Shown: piece by piece, positions 35,701-45,589 of the stretch | How the letters are laid out: every line of letters starts with the position of its first letter | Numbering within the stretch: the stretch's first letter is position 1 | NCBI GenBank assembly: GCA_031769625.1 | Contig: JAUIMM010000001.1 | Coordinates: 1,178,001 to 1,242,000, forward strand | Length of the DNA stretch: 64,000 nucleotides | From: Taudactylus pleione | Taxonomy: Eukaryota; Chordata; Amphibia; Anura; Myobatrachidae | Reading direction: 5' to 3' | Made by a program: the position numbers and the translations under genes | The notes under the pieces: generated by a model | What the model was told of the DNA's origin: nothing | Seen by the model: the letters and a program-made list of their open reading frames with translations, nothing else | Databases searched by the model: none

Positions 35701-38700
35701 TATAAGCAACATGTGCCCAATACTAATGTAATGCTATAAGCAACATGTGCCCAATACTAATGTAATGCTATAAGCAACATGTGCCCAATACTAATGTAAT
35801 GCTATAAGCAACATGTGCCCAATACTAATGTAATGCTATAAGCAACATGTGCCCAATACTAATGTAATGCTATAAGCAACATGTGCCCAATACTAATGTA
35901 ATGAAATTCATCAGTTCATTATTAAGCAAGTGGCCAAATGCAGTCGTCTGTAGATGCCGCTATGGTTCTATGGGGGGAGTCAGAGGTGGGCGCTGTACTG
36001 ATTTGGTGACAAATGATGAGGGTTTCTGTTATGTGCATGCATCGGTGCCACATTGTGCATCTGCGGTGATGGCGTTGCCGCTCCGGTTGAGTTGTGTTGT
36101 TACTCGCAGTAACACCACAGTGTAGGTAACACTTGCAGTAACACCACAGTGTAGGTAACACTCGCAGTAACACCATAGTGTATGTAACACTCGCAGTAAC
36201 ACCACAGTATAGGTAATACTCACAGTAACACCACAGTGTAGGTAACACTCGCAGTATCACCACAGTGTAGGTAACACTCGCAATAACACCATAGTGTAGA
36301 TAACACTCGCAGTAACACCACAGTGTAGGTAACACTCGCAGTAACACCATAGTGTAGGTAACACTCGCAGTAACACCACAGTGTAGGTAACACTCGCAGT
36401 AACACCACAGTGTAGGTAACACTCGCAGTAACACCACAGTGTAGGTAACACTTGCAGTAACACCACAGTGTAAGTAACACTCGCAGTAGCACCACAGTGT
36501 AGGTAACACTCGCAGTAACACCACAGTGTAGATAACACTCGCAGTAACACCACAGTGTAGGTAACACTCGCAGTAACACCACAGTGTAGGTAACACTCGC
36601 AGTAACACCACAGTGTAGGTAACACTCGCAGTAGCACCACAGTGTAGGTAACACTCGCAGTAACACCACAGTGTAGGTAACACTCACAGTAGCAGGGGAA
36701 GAATTATGGGAGACAATGGATGTGCCTGCCGCCGGGCTCCAGCTCTGAAGGGGCACCTCCTCCTTTGTCCACAACATATTCACCCCACTTAGGGCTATAA
36801 CTATGTACCCGGAGAGTACCGTCACAGCCGCCCAATACATGGCACCCCTTCCCGGCACCTCAGAAGCCACCATACATTAGTGGAGAGCTCCATTTCAGAC
36901 AATTAGCTGCTACCTTCATCTGTCTATAGCCTGTCTGCATGTGAATTGCTACATTACAGTGTCAGCGGCTGTGATGGGTGACTACCAAATTATAACTTGC
37001 CTCCGGGCATCTGGGATGAATTTCCGCCACTGCGCAGTAGGAAAATCACCGGGAAAATGGCTGCTGCGCCATTTTGCTGGTGACCTGCGCATGTGCAGTA
37101 GACTCTGACACAGACTAGTGCCAAGAGTTTACTGCTGCGCTCAGGGCACTGCCGGCCACTGGGTGGAGAGGAGGAGGCACCGGACGGAGACTGCACACAG
37201 GCCCCTCCTACTTAATATGCCCCTGTTCGCTGGCCTAGGCAGCTTAGTTGTGCTGTACATTCTGAGCAATAGTGTTTCTCAGATGTACGATGGTCCAATG
37301 CGATGTTCCTGATTTTGATCCGATGCTGCATTTTAGGATGCGTACAGTGGATCTGAGAAGCCAGCAGTTGGCATCTCATTTAAGAAAATGGCACCTGCAG
37401 CATTTATATAACTTATGAGTTCTGCTCTGACCAATGACGCAACATCGATCATTCTTGCGTCCCCCTGAGAATCAGGCCTATGACTGCGGTCATGTTCCAA
37501 CTGTTCTAACAGACTCCAGTGACGCTTAGCGAGATGCTAAACTCAGCCATCTTGTCCAATTTGCCAAACACTGACCCTATAATTCCTCACAGTAACTACA
37601 GAGGTGACCTCTCTATGGCAGCTGTTACACCCTGTGCCCCAGCTCACACACTCTCCTTTCATTGTAGAAAGTGTTACAGCTTCTTCCTACAGCTATAACT
37701 GATAGCCAGCCAGGTGTCAATCATAGTGTCAGCAGCTCCAACATCTATGTAATACGGCTGGGAGAGTTTTGTCTTCTATCTCTTATATATAGGTCATGGC
37801 ATTTGTCACGGTGCTGTACACCCAATACCAGGCCCAGGTTCCCCGGCCAGATTTGTAGATGTGATGCCTGGTACACATGGAGACAGATTTACTTGTGGGG
37901 GATATCAGGGACCTGGTACAGTGTCCAAATGTAATTTACTCTCTGCCATCTGTGCTGGTCAGTAGTGGTGCATGTAGGTGCCCATTGCTGCCTGGTTATA
38001 TTGTCACGTGTCTGGCAAGGTGTAGAAAGAACCATGTGAGACAGACAGAATACAGACCTCAGTGTACGTCAGTGACATTATATCACATTAACCTTACAGA
38101 GATGCAGCGTGGGAGCGTGAGGACAACGCTTACAGAGAGCTACTGCAAGTGCACCAGAGGTGTGATGTGGAACCCTGCCTGTGTGACAGAGGAAGAACCC
38201 ACAGTGAGAGTGGAGGGTAAATTGGATTCAATTAAACATTTCTACATTACTGAACCTAACACCAATCTTAGAGTCCTAACCAGACATTTTACACCCCCCG
38301 CAAATAATCATCATTTGATGGCATTTGCTCTCTCTCTCCACCCCACGCTATATATATATATTTTGATTTGTGCCTTTTATCCTCCACCAATGCCCGGGTT
38401 GTAGGCAGAATGAAGGAAGTCGGGCGACGTATCATCCTTTGCGCTTAGTTAGCACTCTGGTGCTGCTCAGATGGACACGGTTACGGTGACATGCTGGGGC
38501 AGTGACACTGCCTTTCGTGACTTATCTCACTATATGTCCGGTGCCCTGTAGTACAGTATATAACGCCTTTGTATTTCAGGAGTGTTTCTTTTTTAAATAT
38601 TTATTAAACTCCCCTACATATTACACCGTGTTTACATCTTATAAGCTGCCACATTGTCTGATCATCCCTAATATACAATAAAACCTTTAGTACCTGAGGT

Positions 38701-40295
38701 TCTCCATCTCTTCCAGAAACACGACGCTCCCTTACTCAGGGTTATAGCTCCAGATTTAGGGAAGAGATTTATCCTATGTGTTTCCCCTTTCAGTGATTGG
38801 TGCATAATCCGCTGCCAGTGCTGCGGAGCATCCGGAACCCACCTCACCTGCTCTGCCCTGACATCGGTGGAGTGCACCTGGGCATGCGCTGACTGTACTT
38901 CTATCCTGGAGAGACCTGAGGATGAGGAAGGTGAGTACTGTCCCAGGCTACTTTCTGTAATATACATTATTATGTGTGGTTAGTATGGTGTCTAAGAGCA
39001 TAAATTATATTTCACTAAAGAGGTAGAATGAGAATTAATGGAAACTCTCATTAAGTAACAATTATTTTATATTATGGCTAGATACATTTATTAAACCTTT
39101 CTATATATAGCATGTATTACTTGGGCTGTCAGTATGTGATGTAATATGTACCACTTACTGTATGACCATAAGGTGGGTAGAGATGCAGAGGAGATAAATC
39201 TGGGGAAGGTGCCCCAGTTATTTAGAACCCTGCTAACCACAGTGATCACTTCCCACCATAACGTTTGGATAAAGGAACATTTCTACACGTGGCCGATGTC
39301 TTCTACTGTTACATGCAGTGGGGTGTGACTGACTTGTTTCCCCTGTGCTGCCCTACCAGTCATTTATATTACATAATATTGTGCCTGGGGCAAGTGGAAT
39401 GAAGCAATCTGTCCTCATCGTGTCAGACACCCAGGGGTATATTTACTAAAGTGAGAGTTTTTAGAAGTGGAGATGTTGCCCATAGCAACCAATCAGATTC
39501 TACTTAACATGTAACTAGCACCTTCTAGAAGATAATAACTAGAATCTGATTGGTTGCTATGGGCAACATCTCCACTTCTAAAAACTCTCACTTTAGTAAA
39601 TTTACCCCCCAATGTCTGAGCTGGAAGTATCTATACAACTCTGTAACTGGGAGCTTAGATTGGTCACATGGAAGTTAGTAGGATGTGGGAGAGTGACCGG
39701 CTCTCCCAGCTGTGCAGGGGACTCCCTAATATTGAGTTTCCAGGATGTTTCGGGTGACTTTGGAAAATATGTTAAATTGGTTCATGATCAAGTTGCTCTA
39801 AAATGGATCTAATAAGCTTTAGCCTCCTACAGTCACACCACACACCGTGGGCACATATATGTGACTTTAAATGCACTCGCCTACTGCATGTTATCATAAT
39901 ATAAAACATGTATGTCAGGGCTGGAACTGCATCATTTTTACTGACAACCTCCATAAGTTTTACTGAAATTCATATTTATGTGTGGCCCTTTTCTTGTTAC
40001 AACAACCTTAGGCTACCGGGACATTGTAGGATGCATAAACGTATCAGTAACAGTGTTGTGTCTCTTTCTGATTGCAGAGTCACCGGCAGAGTCACCAATG
40101 CCATCTACAAGCAGCGCATGTGAACCACCTGCCATAACACCGGCAGAGTCACCAATGCCATCTACAAGCAGTGCATGTGAACCACCTGCCATAACACCAG
40201 CAGACGAGACCTGTGCCCCCGTTAGAGGATACAAAATTGTAACAACAAGGAGATGCAGGAGATCTCCCTACCAGCTCCGGAACCCCCGGCAGTAA
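26736..40295 (+). CDS. phf7: PHF7-like PHD/RING finger protein (gene span, 10 coding exons)
   Basis: Joined exons give 1140 nt and 379 residues; human PHF7 is about this length, and the absence of a HECT domain separates it from G2E3. The N-terminus is a basic nuclear-signal-like stretch (residues 5-12). An extended PHD follows: pre-PHD C27/C30 with H54/C57, then an atypical PHD C94/C97, C106/C111, H116/C119 and C137. A RING-like finger has C155/C158, C173/C175/C176, H178/H182/C185 and C200/C203. A GIYIP motif (217-221) precedes a third PHD-like region (C244, C249/C251, C265, C269/C272, H278/C281, C293/C296). The C-terminus has two 19-residue repeats and a basic end. Mammalian PHF7 is a testis histone reader and E3 ubiquitin ligase; that role here is inferred. 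All introns are GT-AG and phases agree. Confidence 0.9.
26750..28817 (+). other. PHF7-like intron 1, with a foldback MITE
   Basis: No additional exon is supported. At 27535-27785 a foldback pairs 'atgaaagaccccagaccatg' (from 27558) with its complement ending near 27767, with outer arms around 'atgtaggagag'. The remainder is unassigned. Confidence 0.6.
28818..28879 (+). CDS. phf7: PHF7-like coding exon 2
   Basis: A 62-nt exon after 'tctttgtttag' and before GTAAGA. It encodes the basic stretch K-R-K-R-K, likely a nuclear localisation signal, then a Ser/Ala/Pro linker. Ends in phase 1. Confidence 0.8.
28880..30219 (+). other. PHF7-like intron 2
   Basis: It contains a 'ctcccgg'-rich foldback piece near 29378-29460 and a C/G-rich repeat at 29520-29620. 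A fragment at about 30045-30125 ('gaggaaacccacctaaacac', 'gagaacatgcaaactct') belongs to a very widespread vertebrate repeat. No exon is seen. Confidence 0.5.
30220..30317 (+). CDS. phf7: PHF7-like coding exon 3
   Basis: A 98-nt exon preceded by 'cttccacag' with donor GTATAT. It encodes the pre-PHD zinc ligands CVFC and 'LTVHHYCL', which are diagnostic of the PHF7/G2E3 extended PHD. Ends in phase 0. Confidence 0.92.
30979..31080 (+). CDS. phf7: PHF7-like coding exon 4
   Basis: A 102-nt exon in phase 0 with donor GTGAGG. It encodes 'LLSTGMPQRG' and 'GFYGFLFTDVRKAARRA', the conserved linker between pre-PHD and PHD. Confidence 0.92.
31081..32545 (+). other. PHF7-like intron 4
   Basis: It contains a MITE at 31224-31594 whose ends are 'taaagttgggtacacac' and the complement of 'gtgtgtacctggcttta', and the 27-bp minisatellite. 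No exon is seen. Confidence 0.55.
31796..32310 (+). repeat. 27-bp minisatellite in intron 4
   Basis: About 18 units built around 'cctaaacctgtccctccctc' plus 'cccacag'. One strand is almost pure pyrimidine, and each unit ends in a polypyrimidine tract plus CAG, so it resembles a splice acceptor repeated many times ahead of exon 5. The period is a multiple of three, so long frames are open by chance. Confidence 0.9.
32546..32670 (+). CDS. phf7: PHF7-like coding exon 5
   Basis: A 125-nt exon after 'atgtttgcag' with donor GTGAGT. It encodes the PHD core: 'CTVCKEPGASIHC', then 'GCTENVHFPCGQEKG'. Ends in phase 2. Confidence 0.93.
33030..33189 (+). CDS. phf7: PHF7-like coding exon 6
   Basis: A 160-nt exon with donor GTAAGT. 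It finishes the PHD (C137) and starts the RING-like finger: 'ACTICLEDL', 'IKCPCCKHTWLHRTCVQ'. Ends in phase 0. Confidence 0.93.
33190..34073 (+). other. PHF7-like intron 6
   Basis: Contains the LINE fragment listed separately, then AT-rich sequence. No exon is seen. Confidence 0.5.
33225..33530 (-). pseudogene. LINE reverse transcriptase fragment (L2/CR1-like)
   Basis: The minus strand reads 'LLGPLQSGFGSLHS' and then 'ILISHDLRAAFDIGDHP', a decayed form of the RT block 'LDLSAAFDTVDH' found in non-LTR retrotransposons of the L2/CR1 group. The frame holds for roughly 100 residues with poor conservation. It is an antisense passenger in intron 6. Confidence 0.65.
34074..34180 (+). CDS. phf7: PHF7-like coding exon 7
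   Basis: A 107-nt exon with donor GTATAT. It completes the RING-like finger with 'YYLKCPICQNMERFQKEM' and the family signature GIYIP. Ends in phase 2. The following intron (34181-38099) holds two minisatellites. Confidence 0.93.
34632..35903 (+). repeat. 34-bp minisatellite in intron 7
   Basis: About 37 near-identical units starting 'aatactaatgtaatgctata' and ending in 'agcaacatgtgccc'. Units differ mainly at 'acatgtg' versus 'acgtgtg' and 'cccaat' versus 'cacaat'. One unit near 35395 has lost a base. The high identity suggests recent expansion. Confidence 0.95.
36099..36694 (+). repeat. 29-bp minisatellite in intron 7
   Basis: About 20 units containing 'gcagtaacaccacagtgtag' followed by 'gtaacactc'. 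It begins about 200 bp after the 34-bp array. Three units make 87 bases, so all frames stay open; apparent Cys-rich proteins on the minus strand are artefacts. Confidence 0.95.
38100..38216 (+). CDS. phf7: PHF7-like coding exon 8
   Basis: A 117-nt exon after 'accttacag' with donor GTAAAT. It encodes 'RDAAWEREDNAYREL', the conserved segment after GIYIP, and the first Cys pair of the C-terminal finger. It enters and leaves in phase 2. Confidence 0.92.
38794..38930 (+). CDS. phf7: PHF7-like coding exon 9
   Basis: A 137-nt exon after 'ccctttcag' with donor GTGAGT. It encodes 'DWCIIRCQCCGASGTHLTC' and 'CTWACADC', the C-terminal PHD-like finger, then an acidic linker. Ends in phase 1, which fits both exon 10 and the candidate alternative exon at 48024. 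Confidence 0.92.
38931..40077 (+). other. PHF7-like intron 9
   Basis: Contains the palindromic MITE at 39433-39609. The rest is unassigned and shows no further exon. Confidence 0.5.
39433..39609. mobile_element. Near-perfect palindromic MITE, about 177 bp
   Basis: The ends are 'ggggtatatttactaaagtg' and the complement of 'cactttagtaaatttacccc'. The arms continue through 'gttgcccatagcaaccaatc' and its complement, leaving a loop of about 35 bases. It is a typical amphibian foldback MITE. Confidence 0.9.
40078..40295 (+). CDS. phf7: PHF7-like coding exon 10 (terminal)
   Basis: It follows 'ctgattgcag' and ends with TAA at 40293-40295. It encodes two tandem 19-residue units (57 nt each) containing 'SPMPSTSSACEPPAITPA', then a basic tail with 'RGYKIVTTRRCRRSPY'. 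The repeats look like a recent tandem duplication. A clear polyadenylation signal close to the stop was not found. Confidence 0.85.
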
Positions 40296-41790
40296 CATCA
40301 GCAGGGAGATAAGGTATAACACATCAACAATGTATAGGAGGACAGGGACAAGGTCTACACCAGATGGTTACCATGCAATAGGTCACTAGGGACAAAAGGT
40401 CAACAGGTACAATATGTCAATAGCATACAAGGTCGACAGGGTTTAAAAGGTCGCCAGGTTCAAACAGTTGACACACATGGTCAACATTTTTTTTTTTACT
40501 TTAACTCTTATGTGCGGTCACTAGGCGTTGGCCATACTATAGCACAGAGCCATCCTTCCAGTGGAAGTGTCATTGTCATGTAGACTGACCTCCGCGCTCG
40601 CACACAGCATGCAGACGCAGATGGGGGGCCAGTGTTAGACGTAGCATTTGCAGCCACCATGGGGTGGGTGTAAGTCCTGATACTAATGATGATGGCTATG
40701 GATGGAAATACAGTGGGTGGCCCTGTTTTCCACATGCAGACACACGGATGTTCAGCATAAACAGGCAGAGGCTTGCATTAGCAGAATGAATTAGGCAGAC
40801 CGCCATGGCCGGATGGCAGAATCAGGACCTATGTGCCTGGCCAGCCTGGGCTTTGTAGTGTAACTCCCTCTTCAGTGTCCAGTGGCTCAAGTAGGTTCCA
40901 TCAATCGCAACATGTGTGTTTCCTTTTACTTCCCTGACAGAGAGGTGACGATCACCCAGCTCCAGGTGCTATAATCACACAGTTATAGTATTAAAAAACA
41001 GTTTTATTAGACTGGAGCATTTCTAGTCCATATAACCAGGGGCTGGCTGGCAACTTTCAGCCTGGGGGGCAGATGCAAGCAAGTGTCCAGGCTTTTCTAC
41101 CAGTGCATGCATCTGGAATAATGGTCTGTAAGTGTGGTTTGCCTAATATGGGTGTGGTTTGCCTAATGTGGGTGCAGGTGCGGTTTGCCTAATGTGGGTG
41201 TGGTTTGCCTAATGTGGGAGCGGTTTGCCTAATGTGGGTGCAGTTTGCCTAATGTGGGTGCAGTTTGCCTAATGTAGGTGTGGTTTAAAAAGTTATTGAA
41301 ATCAGTGAAAAATTGTTATGACAACGGACTATAAATAAATACATCATATACCAGCCTCATTTTACTAAGCTGAACTATTCTAGTGACCAACACACAATAC
41401 AGGGAGCACTCTAGTGACCGATACACAATACAAGGAACACTCTAGTGATCGATAAACAATGCAGGAACTATTCTAATACAAAGCAGGGACCATTCTACTG
41501 CATATGTAAAAAATACTAATCTCTTTTTCCTCCACTAGGGGGCACAGGGATGAGACACACATCAGGAGCCGCAAGCTGCAGCCGGTGCTCATCGGGGGAA
41601 GCAAGGTAAGCAGGTATGCTGGGAGTTGTGGGTTAGCAGCTTTCACCACCAGAACAGGAGACCTCTGGCACCTCTATGGGTGCTGGCAGTGTGGGCTCCC
41701 AGTCTAACCACACTCACCACTAGACCACCATGGATTTTTATATGGAGCAGGGGCTGCTTCATAGCAGTGGCGGCCATGTTCCCTGAGAGT
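40296..41790. other. 3' flank of the PHF7-like gene
   Basis: It contains degenerate 'aggtcgacagg' words at 40335-40490, a 20-bp tandem repeat at 41125-41290 and a degenerate 31-bp repeat at 41385-41500. An exon-like 67-nt segment at 41539-41605 is discussed among the rejected items. No gene is otherwise seen. Confidence 0.5.
41125..41290 (+). repeat. 20-bp tandem repeat
   Basis: About eight units of 'gtggtttgcctaatgtgggt' with G/A and T/C variants in the first bases. Confidence 0.9.
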
Positions 41791-42649
41791 TATATTTAGA
41801 AAAGGGATAAGGAGTTGTTGGTGGTGGGCGCACAAATAGAAATAAATATTAAATAAAATATAACTTTTATTGGTTAATACCTAAAATAGATGTACCCTAT
41901 TGGAAAGGGAATAAACAGTGAAATATAAGGATTAAAATTGATATCAAACAAAACACACATATACATAAAAAGGAAGGCAGATCCACTGATGTATTGTTGC
42001 GCGGGGTGTAACTACACCCAAATGACTATAAATGTTAATAAATCAATTAATCATATATATATATCAAGATTACAAATTGTTCCTATCTATTATAGATGCT
42101 ATGTATACCAGCGGCATGAGTAAATATTGCATCCAATATAATAGTATTGACACACCAAATTTATTAGAGGGGGAAATTCATATATAAATCCCCTGTTAGT
42201 TGTAAGTAGGGACTCTTTATAATGGTGGTTTGTCAGCCTTAACACCGGGTTATCACTGTGTTCTTATACTGATCTATTATCAAATGGGTAGTATCAATCT
42301 CATTGTAACACACTCATGTAATACACTGAGGTTCATTGTGTGGGGGAATATATAGGAGCAGAATATTAATTTATAACCACAATTCCCCAAATGATTATCT
42401 TTAATATGGATAGCATATCCTTGTTGGATTAGTGTGACAGCACGTTTATCATGCTACTAACTTAATTGTTGTAGTGGGCCAGTTGTTACCAGTTCACAAC
42501 AGTAGCAGCAGATTGCTACTATCAGTTATACTATATGCAAGTGAAAAGTGATTCAGGTTTTATAAGTATCATGCTGTGTGTCATAAATCTGCTTAGGGTA
42601 CACAACAGCTCCCAACATAGCAGTCTCAACTTATCAATTCTATTACTTA

Positions 42650-43049
42650 TGCTGGGCATACACGGCAAGATAAAATGTCTGTCAGACCGACAGACATTTT
42701 ATCTGGCCGGCTGCCAGCCGCAGATGTCCGCGGCATACACTGTGAGAGAAATCTCACATTGTATAGCCCGACATCCGCGCTCCGCCCCCGGGGGAGGACA
42801 CATTTCCCTGTTCCTTCCGTAGTAAGGAACACAGGAAATGTCCATCCATCGGCTGCACTGGGCATACACTGCCCAATGTGGCCGACAGTTACCAGGTAAA
42901 TATCGCATCGGACGGGCATGCTGGACAATCCAGCATGCCCGACCGAGCAATATTTAACCCTCAGTCACCACCCCCCACGCTACAATTATCGCGGCGATCC
43001 GCCGATATCGGGCAGAACGTCCCGATAATTGCAGCGTGTATGGCCAGCA
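42650..43049. mobile_element. Nested MITE, 400 bp, TTA target duplication
   Basis: The ends are TGCTGGGCATACACGG and the complement of CGTGTATGGCCAGCA, with TTA at 42647-42649 and 43050-43052. PIF/Harbinger-like by its target site. It lies inside the spacer of the long foldback element. Confidence 0.85.
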
Positions 43050-43609
43050 TTAGAGACCGAATGACATACTAATCTGCAACAATCTATTTTATGCATTTAG
43101 TATCAATTTGTTAGAGTCTGACACAGTGCATACTGTCATTATCTTCAGTGTTACACTGTGTGAGGTCCAAATGTTCAGGGCACACAACACATTGTGGTAT
43201 ATTGATGTCAGCTTTTTAGCTTTAATAACACAGCTGACCATATATTGCTCTATAACAATGTGTCCTATTCTGCAGAATCAGCCTGTTGGCAATTATCGGC
43301 TATGCAGAATATTATCCTGAGGTAGTTGGACCTAATACATGCCGCTACATAGCATATTTCAATCAAAAAGGTGTAGACATATTATCCCTTTCAACAAACA
43401 ACAAACAACATGGAGCTGCCAGTGACGCCGACGCGCGCGTTTCACTATAAGCAGCTTTTTCAAAGCTGAACCCGATTGTTCAGCTCGACCAGCTATTTAT
43501 TCTAGTTTGAAACTCCAATCATGTTGGTATCCCATGTCACATGGTATCCCCATCCAATAGGGGATAGCCCTCATCAGTAGTCACATGTATTATCACATGA
43601 TTCATGCAG

Positions 43610-44060
43610 TGAGTCATAGAAACTACTGCCGATCATGTCATCGGAATTACGGCCAATAGGAAAGGGGGTGTGTTCATTCATCTGTGTTGTAAACACATTA
43701 CTAAAATGAGCCGTCCGTCTAGTAACTGGTATATAAACAGTGATGTTCGATTTAAAACTTATTAGTGTCAATAGAAAAACGAGTCATAGACATATTACTG
43801 CCAATCATATAAACATATTGCTGAAACGAGCAGTCCATAAGGTAACTGGTAAGTGGACATTGATAATCAATTAAAACCTCTAAATATCAATAAAGAGGTG
43901 AGTCATAAACATTGCTGCCGATCGTATGATCGAAATACCAGCCAATAGGAAAGGGGGTATGTTCATTCATCTGTTTTATAAATAGATTGCTAAAACGAGT
44001 CATTCGTTTAATAATTAGTAAGTGGGCAATAATTTTCGGTTTAAAACCCATAAATATCAT
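43610..44060 (+). repeat. Degenerate tandem triplication inside the foldback element
   Basis: Three diverged copies begin with 'gagtcata' near 43612, 43781 and 43909. They share 'ccaataggaaagggggt', 'gttcattcatctg' and 'taactggtaagtgg'-like words; the middle copy is shorter. Confidence 0.7.
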
Positions 44061-45589
44061 TAGGGATCTATATATTTATGATTGAAAAAGCACAAAATAT
44101 AAACATAACATTAAAAATAGGAGAATTTATTTATTGGTGTGTTGCAAGTGATCAATGTGATACTTATATGATTCCCTTGATAAATATAAACAAGAAGAAG
44201 GGATAAATAAGTGGGATGTAAATAAAATTATCATATTATGGATGTGTTGATAAAAGTGCAAGCTTGAGTGAGGTAGTCATTAGTGAGGAAAAATAGTGAC
44301 AAAATGATAAAAAATAATTGTGAAAAGAAAAAAAGGAGGGGAAATGTAAAAAAAATAAATAAATTATATGTGATACAGAGACTGCTTTATTTCTTGAATC
44401 AATTACTCAATTGTATAGTAGTATACAATTAAATTCTATCCATATAGACTCAATGGTGCTTGTTAAATGCATCATAATAAATCATTGCTGTACAATCAAT
44501 GTTTACATACTATCTCATTGAATTGAGTTCATACCATATGATATTATGGGTGATAGTTCATAATGAGCCACTTCTAATGTTAGCAATATGTCCCCAATCT
44601 CCTATATTATAGGGATGGTATCCATGATCTTTAAGAATTGAAGGGAGTCATTCACATAATATTATAGGTGGTAAAGCAGGAATAACAACTTCCTTCTTAA
44701 TGGTAATGATGTCCCTAATTCACCATGTTGGAAAGATAATATATAAATGGTTTTAAAAAATGAAAGAAATGGGGCATAGCTGTTTGCTTCATTTAGCCCT
44801 CCCGGGTACAAGCTGTTCATTAGGAAGATCATTTTAGTTTTCCATTTCAACAACTCACGATCCAAGTCTCCTCCTCTATTAATATTCTGCTCCTATATAT
44901 TCCCCCACACAATGAACCTCAGTGTATTACATGAGTGTGTTACAATGAGATTGATACTACCCATTTGATAATAGATCAGTATAAGAACACAGTGATAACC
45001 CGGTGTTAAGGCTGATAAACCACCATTATAAAGAATTCCCTACTTACAACTAACAGGGGAATTATATATGAATTTCCCCCTCTAATAAATTTGGTGTGTC
45101 AATACTATTATATTGGATGCAATATTTACTCATGCCGCTGGTATACATAGCATCTATAATAGATAGGAACAATTTGTAATCTTGACATATATATATGATT
45201 AATTGATTTATTAACCTTTATAGTCATTTAGGTGTAGTTACACCCCACGCAAAAATACATCAGTGGATCTGCCTCCATTTTTATGTATATGTGTGTTTTG
45301 TTTGATATCAATTTTAATCCTTATATTTCACTGTTTATTCCCTTTCTAAAAGGATAGATCTATTTTAGGTATATTTTATTTAATATTTAATTCTATTTAT
45401 GTGTCCACCACCAACAACTCCTTATCCCTTTTCTAAATATATGCTCTTACTTAGTTGATTAGGGCTGCACCCCCATCATTTTATGAACTATTGAGTTAAG
45501 ATTATATAGGGGTTCATAACCAATATTAGTAGTGTGCAGATACCTTCCCCTCTTCCTTTTCCCCTTTTTTTTTCATCCCTGAGAGTTAT

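Larger units (their letters stand above)
34181..38099 (+). other. PHF7-like intron 7 (3.9 kb)
   Basis: Holds the 34-bp and 29-bp minisatellites and unassigned sequence at 34181-34630 and 36695-38099. No exon is supported in either stretch. Confidence 0.55.
41794..45576. mobile_element. 3.8-kb foldback element with long inverted arms and 13-bp target duplication
   Basis: The left arm (about 41791-42370) and right arm (about 44877-45442) are inverted copies of roughly 570 bp, by eye above 90 percent identical. The direct repeat CCCTGAGAGTTAT flanks the whole unit at 41781-41793 and 45577-45589. The right side carries an extra 134 bp beyond the arm, ending in a T-rich tract. The interior holds a nested MITE (42650-43049), a 'gacgcgcgcgtttcac' segment near 43428 and a degenerate triplicated ~150-bp unit (43610-44060). 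No transposase or RT is seen. The class is uncertain; a Penelope-like inverted terminal structure is one possibility. Confidence 0.75.

Noticed and set aside
34632..36694. CRISPR-like regular repeats
   Set aside because: The 34- and 29-bp units are contiguous with no unique spacers; they are minisatellites in a eukaryotic intron.
35922..36873. Cys/Tyr-rich minus-strand frames of 217-253 residues
   Set aside because: Three 29-bp units make 87 bases, so the frame repeats without stops; pure satellite translation in an intron.
41539..41605. Exon-like 67-nt segment with acceptor 'ctccactag' and donor AAG|GTAAGC
   Set aside because: It needs phase 2 entry and leaves in phase 0, so it does not fit after exon 9 (phase 1) or the terminal exon 10. 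It could only follow exon 7 or 8 by skipping a conserved finger. It may be a relic or non-coding exon.
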